From Desulfobulbaceae bacterium UBA2276 (GTDB taxonomy: Bacteria > Desulfobacterota > Desulfobulbia > Desulfobulbales > Desulfocapsaceae), in NCBI GenBank assembly GCA_002347085.1, contig DDWW01000022.1, positions 1 to 25,409 on the forward strand: a DNA stretch of 25,409 nt, written 5' to 3'. Below, piece by piece: positions 1 through 8,322 of the stretch. Made by a program: the position numbers and the translations under genes. Under the pieces are notes generated by a model. It was not told where the DNA came from. It ran no database searches and saw only the letters and a program-made list of their open reading frames with translations. Positions within the stretch are counted from its first letter, which is position 1, and every line of letters starts with the position of its first letter.

Positions 1-1
1 A

Positions 2-1672
2 ACAGCGGCACTCACCTTGTTTGCCGGCAACGCAAGCGGAGCGGTGCCTCAGCATCTGGCCATCTCCAGCTACGAAGGCCCGCAGACGTGTATTGCTTGC
101 CATCAGGTTGAGGCCCAGGACATGCTGAACAGCCTGCACATGCAATGGAAAGGCGCGACACCGGAGTTAACTAATGCCCCGGGCAAGGTACTTGGCAAGG
201 CGGTTGGCGGTATCAACACCTTCTGCACCTACGCCCCGTCGTCCAAGGGCGCCTGCTATTCCTGTCATGTGCGCGCCGACGGTAATGCCCCGCATCCACC
301 GGATGTCAATGACGTGGACTGCCTCATGTGCCATAGCGACACCTACCAGCGCAAGACGGTTGCCGATCCGGCCAATCCTACAACCGTCACCGATATCTAT
401 GGGAAAGTAAAGACATACCTTTTTGGTGCCCAGGACGCGCTTGGCAACTACACAACGGTGCCTGATTACGCGCTGATGCCAGCGGGAACCACCATGGAGT
501 CTCTGGCCCAGAACGTTCACAAACCGACCAGGACTTCCTGTCTGCGCTGCCATGCCAAGGCCGGCGGCGCTGACTGGACCAAACGCGGCGACATGGGCCT
601 GAGCACCAAAAACCCCACGGTCACCGAAGACGTTCATATGTCTCCCTATGCCGGCGGTCAGAACATGACCTGTACCTCCTGCCATGTAACGACAAATCAC
701 AAGATCGGCGGCCGTGGCATTGATCTGCGTCAGAGCGAAGCGGCTGATCCGAAATGCACCACCTGCCATACAACCGCGCCCCATGACAGTTCCGTGTTGA
801 ACCGTCATGCCCAGGGCCAGGTCGCCTGCCAGACCTGCCATATCCGCACCTTCGCCAAGGGCGGCGCCACCGAGATGTCCCGCGACTGGCTGAAACCCGT
901 CTGGAACCCGGCCTTCTGCTCCGGCCAGGGCGGTTACGTCGGTGAAGAGGTCAAGGTCGCCAACGTCAAACCTGAGTATCGCTGGTTCGACGGCACCTCT
1001 TACGTTTACAATGTTGGTGAAGTAATCACCAAAAATGCCGACGGCACCTACACCATGGCCAAGGCCAACGGCAAGGCCTTCGACGGCAAATCCAAGATCG
1101 TGCCGATCAAAAATCACTGGTCGGTCATGCCTCTGCACCAAAGCGGCAAGATCATTCCACCGGTGATCATGGACATGTTCATGACCGGCGATTTCAACAG
1201 GGCCGTACTGGCCGGCATGGCAGACCAAGGCCTCACCGGCAGCTACACCACGGTGCACGTCAATGCCGAGATGCTGATCACCCACGGTGTTGATCCAAAG
1301 TCCAAGGCCCCTGCCTGTACCGAGTGCCACGCCGGCACCGGTAAGACCGTTGACGGCACCAAGATGATCCCCTTCGGCAAACTGGGGTATCAAACCTGGC
1401 CGGCCAAGGTCGCCAACTGTACCCTGTGTCACTCCGCAAAGACCTCGACATGGGAGTCCATGCACAACAAGCATGCGGCCAGCAACGGCGGCGAGGTGAA
1501 ACTGGCGTGCGCCAGCTGTCATACCAAAGAACCAACGGGCCTTGTCAAGGTGAAGAGTGATTTGTGTAACGACTGCCACAGCCTGAAGACCTGGAGTAGC
1601 AGCAGTAGTCAAAAACTGCATGGAAAACATGTTAATAAGGGCTATCAATGTGTGAAATGCCATAAGTTCTAA
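2..1672 (+). CDS. Secreted dodecaheme c-type cytochrome (5' end outside window)
   Basis: This is an exported multiheme cytochrome, presumably periplasmic or outer-surface, that would carry electrons in anaerobic respiration. The reading frame is open from base 2 without an ATG. The first residues (TAALTLFAGNASGA) look like the end of a signal peptide, so the true start lies upstream; the TTG at 17 is unlikely to be the start. I count twelve CXXCH haem-binding motifs: seven in the first half (CIACH, CYSCH, CLMCH, CLRCH, CTSCH, CTTCH, CQTCH), a haem-free stretch of about 155 residues, then five near the C-terminus (CTECH, CTLCH, CASCH, CNDCH, CVKCH). The central haem-free part, with an RWFDGTS segment, may be a folded substrate or partner domain. 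No subfamily or substrate can be assigned from sequence alone. A terminator follows directly, so it is the last gene of its transcript. Confidence 0.9.
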   Translation, partial: TAALTLFAGNASGAVPQHLAISSYEGPQTCIACHQVEAQDMLNSLHMQWKGATPELTNAPGKVLGKAVGGINTFCTYAPSSKGACYSCHVRADGNAPHPPDVNDVDCLMCHSDTYQRKTVADPANPTTVTDIYGKVKTYLFGAQDALGNYTTVPDYALMPAGTTMESLAQNVHKPTRTSCLRCHAKAGGADWTKRGDMGLSTKNPTVTEDVHMSPYAGGQNMTCTSCHVTTNHKIGGRGIDLRQSEAADPKCTTCHTTAPHDSSVLNRHAQGQVACQTCHIRTFAKGGATEMSRDWLKPVWNPAFCSGQGGYVGEEVKVANVKPEYRWFDGTSYVYNVGEVITKNADGTYTMAKANGKAFDGKSKIVPIKNHWSVMPLHQSGKIIPPVIMDMFMTGDFNRAVLAGMADQGLTGSYTTVHVNAEMLITHGVDPKSKAPACTECHAGTGKTVDGTKMIPFGKLGYQTWPAKVANCTLCHSAKTSTWESMHNKHAASNGGEVKLACASCHTKEPTGLVKVKSDLCNDCHSLKTWSSSSSQKLHGKHVNKGYQCVKCHKF

Positions 1673-1693
1673 GCTACTGTTTTTGCGTCTCTG

Positions 1694-1735
1694 AAAAAAA
1701 AGGATGTCCGTTATTTCGGGCATCCTTTTTTTTTT
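1694..1735 (+). terminator. Rho-independent terminator after the cytochrome gene
   Basis: AAAAGGATGTCC and GGGCATCCTTTT form a stem with one G-T wobble around a short loop, followed by a run of T residues. It sits about 20 bases after the cytochrome stop codon. The A-rich left flank means it could also work in the other direction. Confidence 0.85.
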
Positions 1736-2131
1736 GCTTAAAACATGTCTGACCCCATGAAATAATCTCCGAGAAGGCTCAAGTTTGAGTAGGGGTCATG
1801 AGGGGATACAATATTTTGTGTAAATGTATATTTCTTGGCGCGTCAAGAAACCTTTCTTCACCACATGCCTTCCGGCTCGTCAATATTGCTGTACTTCTAT
1901 GGTGTCTTCCTCAATTTAGTATCAATTACACCTCGTTGAACATCTGCAATGAAGGACAAATCTTGTCGTGTCGTCGTTTTGCTTCTTGTTGCCCCTGATG
2001 TTGTTTGGTACTATCCCTTTTAACCCTGCTCTTTGCCGTATTCCAACGGTAAAGAGCGTCAGGGAGAATACGGATGACAGTATTGAGAACACCAAAATCA
2101 CTGAATAAACCGAAAAAAAAACAGGCGATCC
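1736..2131. other. Intergenic region before sbcD, rich in inverted repeats
   Basis: No convincing gene is present; the short frames here have no recognisable content and no start signals. Several inverted repeats are visible. TGACCCC (1750-1756) is mirrored by GGGGTCA (1792-1798). TTTCTTG (1831-1837) pairs with CAAGAAA (1844-1850) across GCGCGT. GCTCTTTGCCG (2028-2038) pairs with CGGTAAAGAGC (2047-2057) with one wobble, and an overlapping CCGTATTC/GAATACGG pair (2036-2043, 2066-2073) competes with it. The sbcDC promoter must lie here, but I cannot identify it with confidence. Confidence 0.6.
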
Positions 2132-3388
2132 ATGAAGATACTGCACACCTCAGACTGGCATATAGGCCGAGCCCTTTACGGCCGTAAGCGTTACGAGGAA
2201 TTTGCACATTTTTTCGACTGGTTGATTGCCTGTATCGAGACCGAGGGGATTGAGGTCCTCTTGGTGGCAGGTGATATCTTTGACACCACTACGCCAAGCA
2301 ATCAGGCCCAGGAGCTCTATTATCGTTTTTTGTGCCGGGTGGCCGGTGCCGGCTGTCGACATGTCGTGATCACCGCTGGCAACCATGATTCTCCCTCTCT
2401 TCTCAACGCCCCGCGTGAGGTCTTGCATTATCTCAACGTCCATGTGATCGGCTGCATGACCGAAGCAGCGGAAGACGAACTGGTGGTGTTACGTGATGGC
2501 AATGATAAGCCGCAGCTCATTGTCTGCGCCGTTCCTTATCTGCGGGACCGTGATATTCGTCGGGCTGAGGCTGGCGAGACCTTTGCGGACAAAGACCGTA
2601 AGTTAGTGGAGGGCATTCGAGATCATTACCGATTGGTGGCCGAGGCGGCAGTCGCTCTGTCTGGAGCCTTGTCAGCCGCCCAGGCCGGGGAGATTATCCC
2701 TATCGTGGCGATGGGGCATCTTTTCGCGAGCGGCGGTAAGACTGATGACGGCGACGGGGTGCGAGAGCTCTATGTCGGAAATCTGGGGCAGGTGCGGGAT
2801 GATGCCTTCCCGGATTGTTTTGCCTATCTGGCCCTGGGCCATCTGCATGTGAATCAAAAGGTGATGGGCTCGGATGTCCGCCGCTACTCAGGGGCACCCT
2901 TGCCGATGAGCTTTGGCGAGGCCAATCACACCAAGGTCGTGCTGGCGGTCACTGTTACCCCTGAAGACGTTACCGTTCGCGAGATCGTGGTGCCCTGCTT
3001 CCAACGCCTAGCCACTGTCCGTGGTGACTGGATGCAGATCAGCGAGCGTATCGCAACCTTGCTGGCAGAGGCCGTGCCGGTCTGGACAGAGGTGCTCTAT
3101 CAGGGCAATGAACTGGTCGCCGACCTGCAGGAACGGGTACGGGAACTGACGGCCGGTACCTTGCTGGAGGTCTTGCGGATTAAAGACCTGCGCCTTGCGG
3201 CTGGCACCCTGAACCGGCTGGCCACGGAGGAGACCCTGGATGATCTCAAGGTCGAAGATGTCTTTGGGCGCTGCCTGGCCGACCAGCGAGTCCCGACGGA
3301 GCAGCAGGCCGAATTGATTGCCCTGTTTCAGGAGACGATTCTTGCCCTCCAGCATGATGATGGCCTTAATGCTGAACAGGGGCAGTGA
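2132..3388 (+). CDS. sbcD: SbcD, nuclease subunit of the SbcCD complex
   Basis: SbcD is the Mn-dependent phosphoesterase subunit of SbcCD (the bacterial Mre11), which cuts hairpins and processes double-strand ends with the ATPase SbcC. The metallophosphatase motifs are in order: HTSDWHIG at residues 5-12, AGDIFD near 48, TAGNHDS near 80, then GHLFA and LGHLHVNQ in the second half. At 418 residues it has the family's usual length. The ATG at 2132 is chosen because MKILHTSDWHIG is the canonical N-terminus; no strong ribosome binding site precedes it. The stop overlaps the sbcC start (TGATG), so the two subunits are translationally coupled. Family knowledge makes this a confident call. Confidence 0.96.
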   Translation: MKILHTSDWHIGRALYGRKRYEEFAHFFDWLIACIETEGIEVLLVAGDIFDTTTPSNQAQELYYRFLCRVAGAGCRHVVITAGNHDSPSLLNAPREVLHYLNVHVIGCMTEAAEDELVVLRDGNDKPQLIVCAVPYLRDRDIRRAEAGETFADKDRKLVEGIRDHYRLVAEAAVALSGALSAAQAGEIIPIVAMGHLFASGGKTDDGDGVRELYVGNLGQVRDDAFPDCFAYLALGHLHVNQKVMGSDVRRYSGAPLPMSFGEANHTKVVLAVTVTPEDVTVREIVVPCFQRLATVRGDWMQISERIATLLAEAVPVWTEVLYQGNELVADLQERVRELTAGTLLEVLRIKDLRLAAGTLNRLATEETLDDLKVEDVFGRCLADQRVPTEQQAELIALFQETILALQHDDGLNAEQGQ

Positions 3389-6300
3389 TGCGTATTCTCC
3401 GTTTGCGTTTCAAAAATCTGAATTCTTTGGTCGGCGAGTGGGACATCGACTTTTCGCATCCCGACTATGTGGCCAGCGGTATCTTTGCCATTACCGGGCC
3501 GACCGGTGCGGGTAAAACCACGATCCTTGATGCCATCTGCCTGGCCTTTTACGGCCAGACCCCACGTCTGGGCCGGATCAGCCAAAGTGAAAACGAGATC
3601 ATGTCGCGGCAAACCGGGGACTGTTTTGCCGAGGTTGAGTTTACAAGCGTCAAGGGAAGTTTCCGCTGCCACTGGAGCCAGCACCGGGCGCGTCGGCACG
3701 CGAGCGGCGCCTTGCAGTTGCCGCACCATGAGATTGCCGAGGCCGAAAGCGGCATCATCCTCGAAGCCAAGCTCAAGGGGGTGGCGGCCAAGGTCGAAGA
3801 GGTCACCGGCATGGATTTTGACCGCTTCACCCGCTCGATGCTGTTGGCCCAGGGTGGATTTGCCGCCTTTCTCCAAGCCCGTCCTGATGAGCGGGCCCCG
3901 ATTCTGGAGCAGATTACCGGCACGGAAATTTACAGCCGGATATCGATCAAGGTGCATGAACGTACCGCAGAAGAGCGCAAAAAACTGGGTGAATTGCGGG
4001 CCGAGATCGAGGGCATCAAATTTCTGACACCTGAAGAAGAGGCCCTGTTGCGGGCGGAGATCGTTGCCCTGCAAGGGGATGAGGCACCACTCCTTGCCCG
4101 TGACACAACGATGCGAACCGCTCAAGGCTGGCTGGAGCTGATGCTCAGACTGGAAACGGAGATCCGGCAACTTGACGATGATTGGCTTGTTTTCACCGCT
4201 GCCAAGGAAACGTTGAAGCCTGATCTTGCCCGCTTGCAGAGGGCGAATCAGGCCCTGACCCTTGCTGGCGATTACGCCCATATCAAGGCGCAACGCCAAC
4301 AACAGCAAGGAGAGAAGGAAGAATTACAGGGATTGACCTCGCAACTGCCCCAGATTCAACAAGAGTGCGAGCTTATTGTCACTCACTTGGCCCAGGCTGA
4401 AACCAGGCTCAAAGAGGCTGCTGAGAAACAGGCCCGCGAGGGCGAGCTGATCCAGAAGGTTCGAGAGCTTGATGTTAAACTCGCTGAGGCCGCAATCCAG
4501 CTCAAGGCCTTGACTGATGATATAAATAGCTGGAAAGACCAGTGCGATGCTCATCAACGAGCCATCAAGCATTGCGATGAACGGTTAGCGGAGGCGGACG
4601 TTGATTTGCGTAAGACCAGCGCCTTTCTGGAAGCGCATCAGATAGATGGACGTCTGAACGAGGAGTTAACCGGAATCGGGCAGCAACTCAAGGCCTTTAT
4701 GGAAAGTGACCGTCAATACCACGACACGCTTGGCAAACAGGGGCGTCAGCAGGTGGTGGTCAAGGATGCGCAGAGTTCGTTTCAGGAAGCGACGGCTGTA
4801 TTCGCCAGCGCGTCTCAGGCCGTTGCTGAGGCCGAAGCGCTTTTGCACACGGCTGTATCCGCCCGCGAGTCTCTTCTCCAAGGCCGTGAACCTGGCTCCT
4901 GGCGGCAAGATGGCGAAAAACTCGCGGCTCGTCACACTCGCCTGCAAGGTCTTGATGCCCTCCTGATCAAAACCGGCGAGACCCAAAAACGTTGTGAAGA
5001 GACACAGGGTAAGCGTCAGGCCCTTGCCAACAAACTCCAGGCCCTGACTGAGCTGGAAAAAGATCTTACTGCCACCCTGAATCTTCATGAAGCTCTTGTT
5101 CACTCGCATCGTGAGCGGGTAATCCTCCTCGGTCGGGTTCGTGATCTTGAGAGCGAACGGGAGCTGCTTGTCGATGGCGCTCCCTGCCCGTTGTGTGGAG
5201 CGGTCAAACACCCTTACGCCTCGGGCAATATCCCACCCAGAGATGAGGCGCAAGAGGATCTGGCACGGGCCGAAACCGAGCTGAAACAGGTGCGGATATC
5301 ATTCTCAGCTTTAACCTCGGAAATGATCGGGGTCAAGAAGGACTGGGAGCAAGCTTGCGTCTTCCAGGAAGAACTTCAGGCCAGCCTTGCTGACGACCTC
5401 TCTTTGTGCGGGGCTGAAAGCGCAGCCCTGGGAATTATCCACGAAAATGTACCTCTGACCGACCCGTTCAAGGCCGAAACCCAGCGCAAACAGGTAGCAA
5501 CGGAGATTGAATTGACGGCAACGGCCCTTGCCGGGTTGCAATCCCAAATCCAGCAAGTTGAAGACAAAGAACGGGAAGAACGCCAGGCGCAGAAGGCGTT
5601 CACCGAGCTCAAGGAAAAACTGGCCCATCATGACAAAATACGCCTAAGCGCCGAACTGCATCGCCAAACCGCGATCAACGAACTGGAGCGGCTGGACGGC
5701 GAGCTTGATGCAAGAAGCAGGTCATGTGAGCTGGCCCGAACTGAGATCGAACGGGCACTTGCCCCTTATGGTATTACTGAACTCCTTCCAGCCCAAGCCG
5801 AACAAATGATGGGCGGATTGCTCGCTCGGCGCAGCCTCTATAATCAGCATTCGCAGGATCACGAGCGACTGCTCAAGGGCATGGTTGACAGCAAAAGTGA
5901 AAAGGAAAAACAGCAGGCCCTGCTGGTTGCGGTCGAAAAGAGTCTGGCCGAGAAGTCGTTGCAGTTGCGGGAGAAAATTGGTAAGAAAGATGAGTTGGCC
6001 GGGATGCGGCAGGCCCTTTATGGTGAGCGCAATCCCGATATTGAAGAAAAAAGACTGGCCGCAAACCTCCGGCAAGCGGGTGACCAGCGGGAAAAAACTC
6101 TGGGTGAGCATAATCGTCTGCATGGCGAGCTGAAAGGAAGAGAACAACAGATCCTCAAACTTACGTCCTCGATTGGCGTCCGTGCGGCGCAACTCTCTGA
6201 ACTGGAACCACCCTTTTCTCAGCGTCTGACAATGGCCTCTTTTACCGATGAGGCGGATTTTCTTCAGGCCTGTTTGCAACCAACGGAATACGAGGGTCTC

Positions 6301-7095
6301 AAGCTCAAGGCGGAGCGTTTACAACGGGACGAGACCGAGCTTCTTGCCCGCCGGGAAGACCGGAGAGCAGCCCTTCTCAGGGAGCAGGAAAAAAAGCTCA
6401 CCGATCAGACCCTGGAGCAGGTTGCAGAGGAAAACGCGCTCCTTGCTCGTCAGTTAAGCGAGCTGCAACAGGGCTTGGGGGCACTGCAGCAGCGACTTCA
6501 GCATCATCTCGAACAGCAGCAGTGTCATCAGGCCAGGTTTCAGGAGATTGAAAAGCAGAGGCAGGAATGCGCGCGCTGGGAACGCCTCCATCTTCTGATT
6601 GGCTCCAGTGACGGCAAGAAATTCCGTAATTTCGCCCAAGGACTGACCTTTGAATTGATGGTCGCCCACGCCAACCGCCAGCTCGAAAAGATGAGCGACC
6701 GCTATATCCTGGTGCGTGACGAAAAAGAGCCCCTTGAGTTAAACGTCATTGACAACTATCAGGCTGGCGAGGTTCGCTCGACCAAAAACTTGTCCGGCGG
6801 CGAGAGTTTTATCGCCAGCCTGGCCCTGTCTCTCGGTCTTTCAAGCATGGCCAGCCGCAACGTGCGGGTTGACTCGCTTTTTCTCGACGAAGGTTTTGGA
6901 ACACTCGATGAAGATGCGCTGGAGACGGCCCTGGCGACCCTTTCCGGTCTGCAACAGGACGGAAAATTGATCGGCATTATCTCGCACGTCCCCGCCCTTA
7001 AGGAGCGCATCAGCACCCAGATTATTGTCGAGACTGGCAGTGGTGGGTGCAGCAGACTGCAAGGGCCGGGGTGTCGGGGGAAAATTACGAATTAG
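3388..7095 (+). CDS. sbcC: SbcC, SMC-like ATPase subunit of the SbcCD nuclease
   Basis: SbcC (bacterial Rad50) is the ATPase and tether of the SbcCD nuclease. The N-terminal Walker A (GPTGAGKTT) starts at residue 37. Long Gln/Glu/Leu-rich coiled coils flank a zinc hook CPLC at residues 600-603. The C-terminal ATPase half has the signature LSGGES at about 1135 and Walker B FLDEGFG with D1167-E1168. Length is 1235 residues, at the long end for the family. ATG 3388 is preferred over the GTG three bases upstream: it overlaps the sbcD stop and has AGGGGCAG upstream. The last residues (KITN) and the TAG stop are encoded by a GAATTAC-type heptamer repeat, so the tail may have been altered by repeat insertion; the ATPase core is intact. 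Confidence 0.96.
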   Translation: MRILRLRFKNLNSLVGEWDIDFSHPDYVASGIFAITGPTGAGKTTILDAICLAFYGQTPRLGRISQSENEIMSRQTGDCFAEVEFTSVKGSFRCHWSQHRARRHASGALQLPHHEIAEAESGIILEAKLKGVAAKVEEVTGMDFDRFTRSMLLAQGGFAAFLQARPDERAPILEQITGTEIYSRISIKVHERTAEERKKLGELRAEIEGIKFLTPEEEALLRAEIVALQGDEAPLLARDTTMRTAQGWLELMLRLETEIRQLDDDWLVFTAAKETLKPDLARLQRANQALTLAGDYAHIKAQRQQQQGEKEELQGLTSQLPQIQQECELIVTHLAQAETRLKEAAEKQAREGELIQKVRELDVKLAEAAIQLKALTDDINSWKDQCDAHQRAIKHCDERLAEADVDLRKTSAFLEAHQIDGRLNEELTGIGQQLKAFMESDRQYHDTLGKQGRQQVVVKDAQSSFQEATAVFASASQAVAEAEALLHTAVSARESLLQGREPGSWRQDGEKLAARHTRLQGLDALLIKTGETQKRCEETQGKRQALANKLQALTELEKDLTATLNLHEALVHSHRERVILLGRVRDLESERELLVDGAPCPLCGAVKHPYASGNIPPRDEAQEDLARAETELKQVRISFSALTSEMIGVKKDWEQACVFQEELQASLADDLSLCGAESAALGIIHENVPLTDPFKAETQRKQVATEIELTATALAGLQSQIQQVEDKEREERQAQKAFTELKEKLAHHDKIRLSAELHRQTAINELERLDGELDARSRSCELARTEIERALAPYGITELLPAQAEQMMGGLLARRSLYNQHSQDHERLLKGMVDSKSEKEKQQALLVAVEKSLAEKSLQLREKIGKKDELAGMRQALYGERNPDIEEKRLAANLRQAGDQREKTLGEHNRLHGELKGREQQILKLTSSIGVRAAQLSELEPPFSQRLTMASFTDEADFLQACLQPTEYEGLKLKAERLQRDETELLARREDRRAALLREQEKKLTDQTLEQVAEENALLARQLSELQQGLGALQQRLQHHLEQQQCHQARFQEIEKQRQECARWERLHLLIGSSDGKKFRNFAQGLTFELMVAHANRQLEKMSDRYILVRDEKEPLELNVIDNYQAGEVRSTKNLSGGESFIASLALSLGLSSMASRNVRVDSLFLDEGFGTLDEDALETALATLSGLQQDGKLIGIISHVPALKERISTQIIVETGSGGCSRLQGPGCRGKITN

Positions 7096-7121
7096 GAATT
7101 ACGAATTACGAATTATGAATT
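7083..7121 (+). repeat. Heptamer tandem repeat (AATTACG type), array 1
   Basis: About 5.5 units of a 7-bp repeat with consensus AATTACG run without a gap, with single-base variants (AATTAGG, AATTATG). The sbcC stop TAG (7093-7095) lies inside the second unit. The same heptamer occurs in reverse orientation at 8917 and as an inverted pair at 15911-16006. Short tandem heptamers of this kind are known from cyanobacterial genomes; a relation is not shown here. Confidence 0.85.
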
Positions 7122-7304
7122 CGTCACTTGCTCCTGAAAGTCTGTCATAGAAAAACATGAAAATTTTCATGCTACCTTGTTTATTTCATTATGCAGACAC
7201 GTCGCTTAACAATTTTCCATGTTTGAAGACCAATATGAGAATATGCGGAAAAACTGTCTACCTATATAGGGCAATATGATGGACAACTTTCCACTTATTG
7301 CACT
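7122..7304. other. AT-rich spacer upstream of the integron-type cassette
   Basis: No gene is seen here. A perfect 16-bp palindrome CATGAAAATTTTCATG lies at 7156-7171 and could be an operator. A GCTTAAC at 7203-7209 resembles an attC R'' box, but the sequence between it and GTTAGGC at 7305 does not fold like an attC. The left cassette junction therefore abuts either a non-attC target site or an attI-like site. No integrase gene lies nearby. Confidence 0.5.
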
Positions 7305-7305
7305 G

Positions 7306-8091
7306 TTAGGCCATATCGGAGGGCATTTATGAATCCGCAGAAACTCGATAAGTGGAATCGCTGGCTTGGCGATGCAAATTCCGATGGCTCTATTGCGCAT
7401 GAATTAGCCAATTTGGCGTTAATCAGAGAGATTCACTCTGGGTTAAGGCAAATGGTAAGCGCCAACAAAAATCTCCAAATCCACAGCGCGTTCTATTCCG
7501 TTATGCAGACGACCTACTCCCAGTCCGCACTAATGTACATTCGGCGTCAAGTTAGAAGAGATAAAGATAGCGTTGGTCTCATTATGCTCGCCGACAACAT
7601 TCTGAAGAATCCGGAGCTATTTACGAAGGACTTCTACTTGGGTTTGTATGTGCAGAACAGACCGGAGGAAGAACATGATGAGTGGAAACACTTGGGGGCA
7701 CTCGACTTCGCCAAGTACTTCGGGGGAGATTTGGGGGATTCGCTAGACCCCAATGTGATTAGCAAGGACGTTCAAGAGTTGGAGAAAGTTTCTACCGATA
7801 GCTCAGGATTTACCGATAGAAGACTCGCCCACCTGGATAAAAGAGAGCCAACCAACATTCCAATGCACTCTGAAATTGAGTCATGGTGTCTGACCCTGAA
7901 TCGTGTTCTGAAGAAGTACATGCTGCTTCTTCGCGCCGTTGACTACAAGATTGAACCGGTATTGCAACATGACTGGAAAGCAATTTTCCGTGCAGCATGG
8001 TTGTAGAAGCCGAAATGGCCACATATGGCCTAACCCGGCGGTGCAGGGGACGCTGCGCGATAAAGCCGCGCCGCGCCCCTGACCTTGAACG
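7306..8091 (+). mobile_element. Single integron-type gene cassette, no integrase
   Basis: The cassette is bounded on the left by a core site GTTAGGC (7305-7311) and on the right by an attC ending in GTTGGGG (8091-8097). Taking cleavage after the G of each GTT, the unit is 786 bp. The left boundary GTTAGGCCATAT (7305-7316) is the exact reverse complement of ATATGGCCTAAC (8023-8034) in the attC. This is expected if the two ends were joined in a circular cassette before integration, and is stronger evidence than the 7-bp boxes alone. One gene fills the cassette, starting 24 bases from the left junction, and its GC is visibly lower than the flanking sbcC and fmdE. No intI and no second attC are visible, so it may be a lone cassette at a secondary chromosomal site or the remnant of a larger array. 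Confidence 0.82.
7329..8006 (+). CDS. Cassette-borne hypothetical protein, possibly HEPN/AbiU2-like
   Basis: This 225-residue protein has no signal peptide or membrane segment and is the only gene in the integron-type cassette. GGAGGG at 7318-7323 is a good ribosome binding site for ATG 7329. The protein looks helical and has a segment TDRRLAHLDKRE at about residues 162-173. That resembles the R-x(n)-A-H-x-D region of HEPN proteins of the AbiU2 type, preceded by a helical FYSVMQTTYSQSALMYIRRQ stretch as in that family. The resemblance is from memory and weak: the Arg normally five residues before the catalytic His is Thr here, and the nearest Arg residues (164, 165) are only 3-4 residues from H168. 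If correct, an abortive-infection or toxin-like role is possible. Codon use is more AT-rich than in its neighbours, consistent with transfer. Confidence 0.8.
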   Translation: MNPQKLDKWNRWLGDANSDGSIAHELANLALIREIHSGLRQMVSANKNLQIHSAFYSVMQTTYSQSALMYIRRQVRRDKDSVGLIMLADNILKNPELFTKDFYLGLYVQNRPEEEHDEWKHLGALDFAKYFGGDLGDSLDPNVISKDVQELEKVSTDSSGFTDRRLAHLDKREPTNIPMHSEIESWCLTLNRVLKKYMLLLRAVDYKIEPVLQHDWKAIFRAAWL

Positions 8092-8097
8092 TTGGGG
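8028..8097 (+). mobile_element. attC: attC recombination site (59-base-element type)
   Basis: All parts of an attC are present. R'' is GCCTAAC (8028-8034). An unpaired central spacer (CCGGC opposite GTTCAA) follows. The L arm is GGTGCAGGGG, pairing with CCCCTGACC and leaving an extrahelical G. The stem continues (CGC.GCGCG with CGCGC.GCG) with an extra A and one mismatch, and the terminal loop is ATAAAGC. R' is GTTGGGG (8091-8097). The present R' complements R'' imperfectly. The GTTAGGC at the left cassette junction complements it perfectly, as expected when the last bases of R' come from the insertion target. Confidence 0.88.
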
Positions 8098-8322
8098 TTG
8101 TAGCATCAAAATAGAATAAAAAAAGCACCAGAGATATTTTCTCGCAAAAACAAACGGCAAAATCGCTGAACCAGGCGCTCAACACGGACATTACGCTCCT
8201 CTGCAATAATAGAGCAACACAGACTGTGCCGTAGATCGGGGCGATTATGAAGATTTTGAAAAATTTTGGGTTGCGGGCGTTAACCCGCTTTAGGGATTAG
8301 AGTTCAGGAATTGGAGGAGAAG
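8098..8322. other. Intergenic region between attC and fmdE
   Basis: No gene is recognised. Together with the attC this makes a gene-free stretch of about 315 bases. A short GCGGG/CCCGC inverted repeat lies around 8276-8291, upstream of the ribosome binding site of the next gene. No second attC was found. Confidence 0.5.

Noticed and set aside
167..1723. Long minus-strand open frame (518 codons) opposite the cytochrome gene
   Set aside because: It is the antisense shadow of a GC-rich gene; its protein has no recognisable motifs, while the plus strand has twelve haem motifs.
1798..1998. Small open frame (66 codons) between the cytochrome and sbcD
   Set aside because: No ribosome binding site, low-complexity sequence and several inverted repeats within it.
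3328..4308. Minus-strand open frame (326 codons) opposite sbcC
   Set aside because: Lies wholly across the conserved ATPase coding region of sbcC and shows no motifs of its own.
7203..7311. A second attC from GCTTAAC (7203) to GTTAGGC (7305)
   Set aside because: The outer boxes look right, but the inner arms do not pair and there is no L-box stem, so a preceding cassette is not supported.
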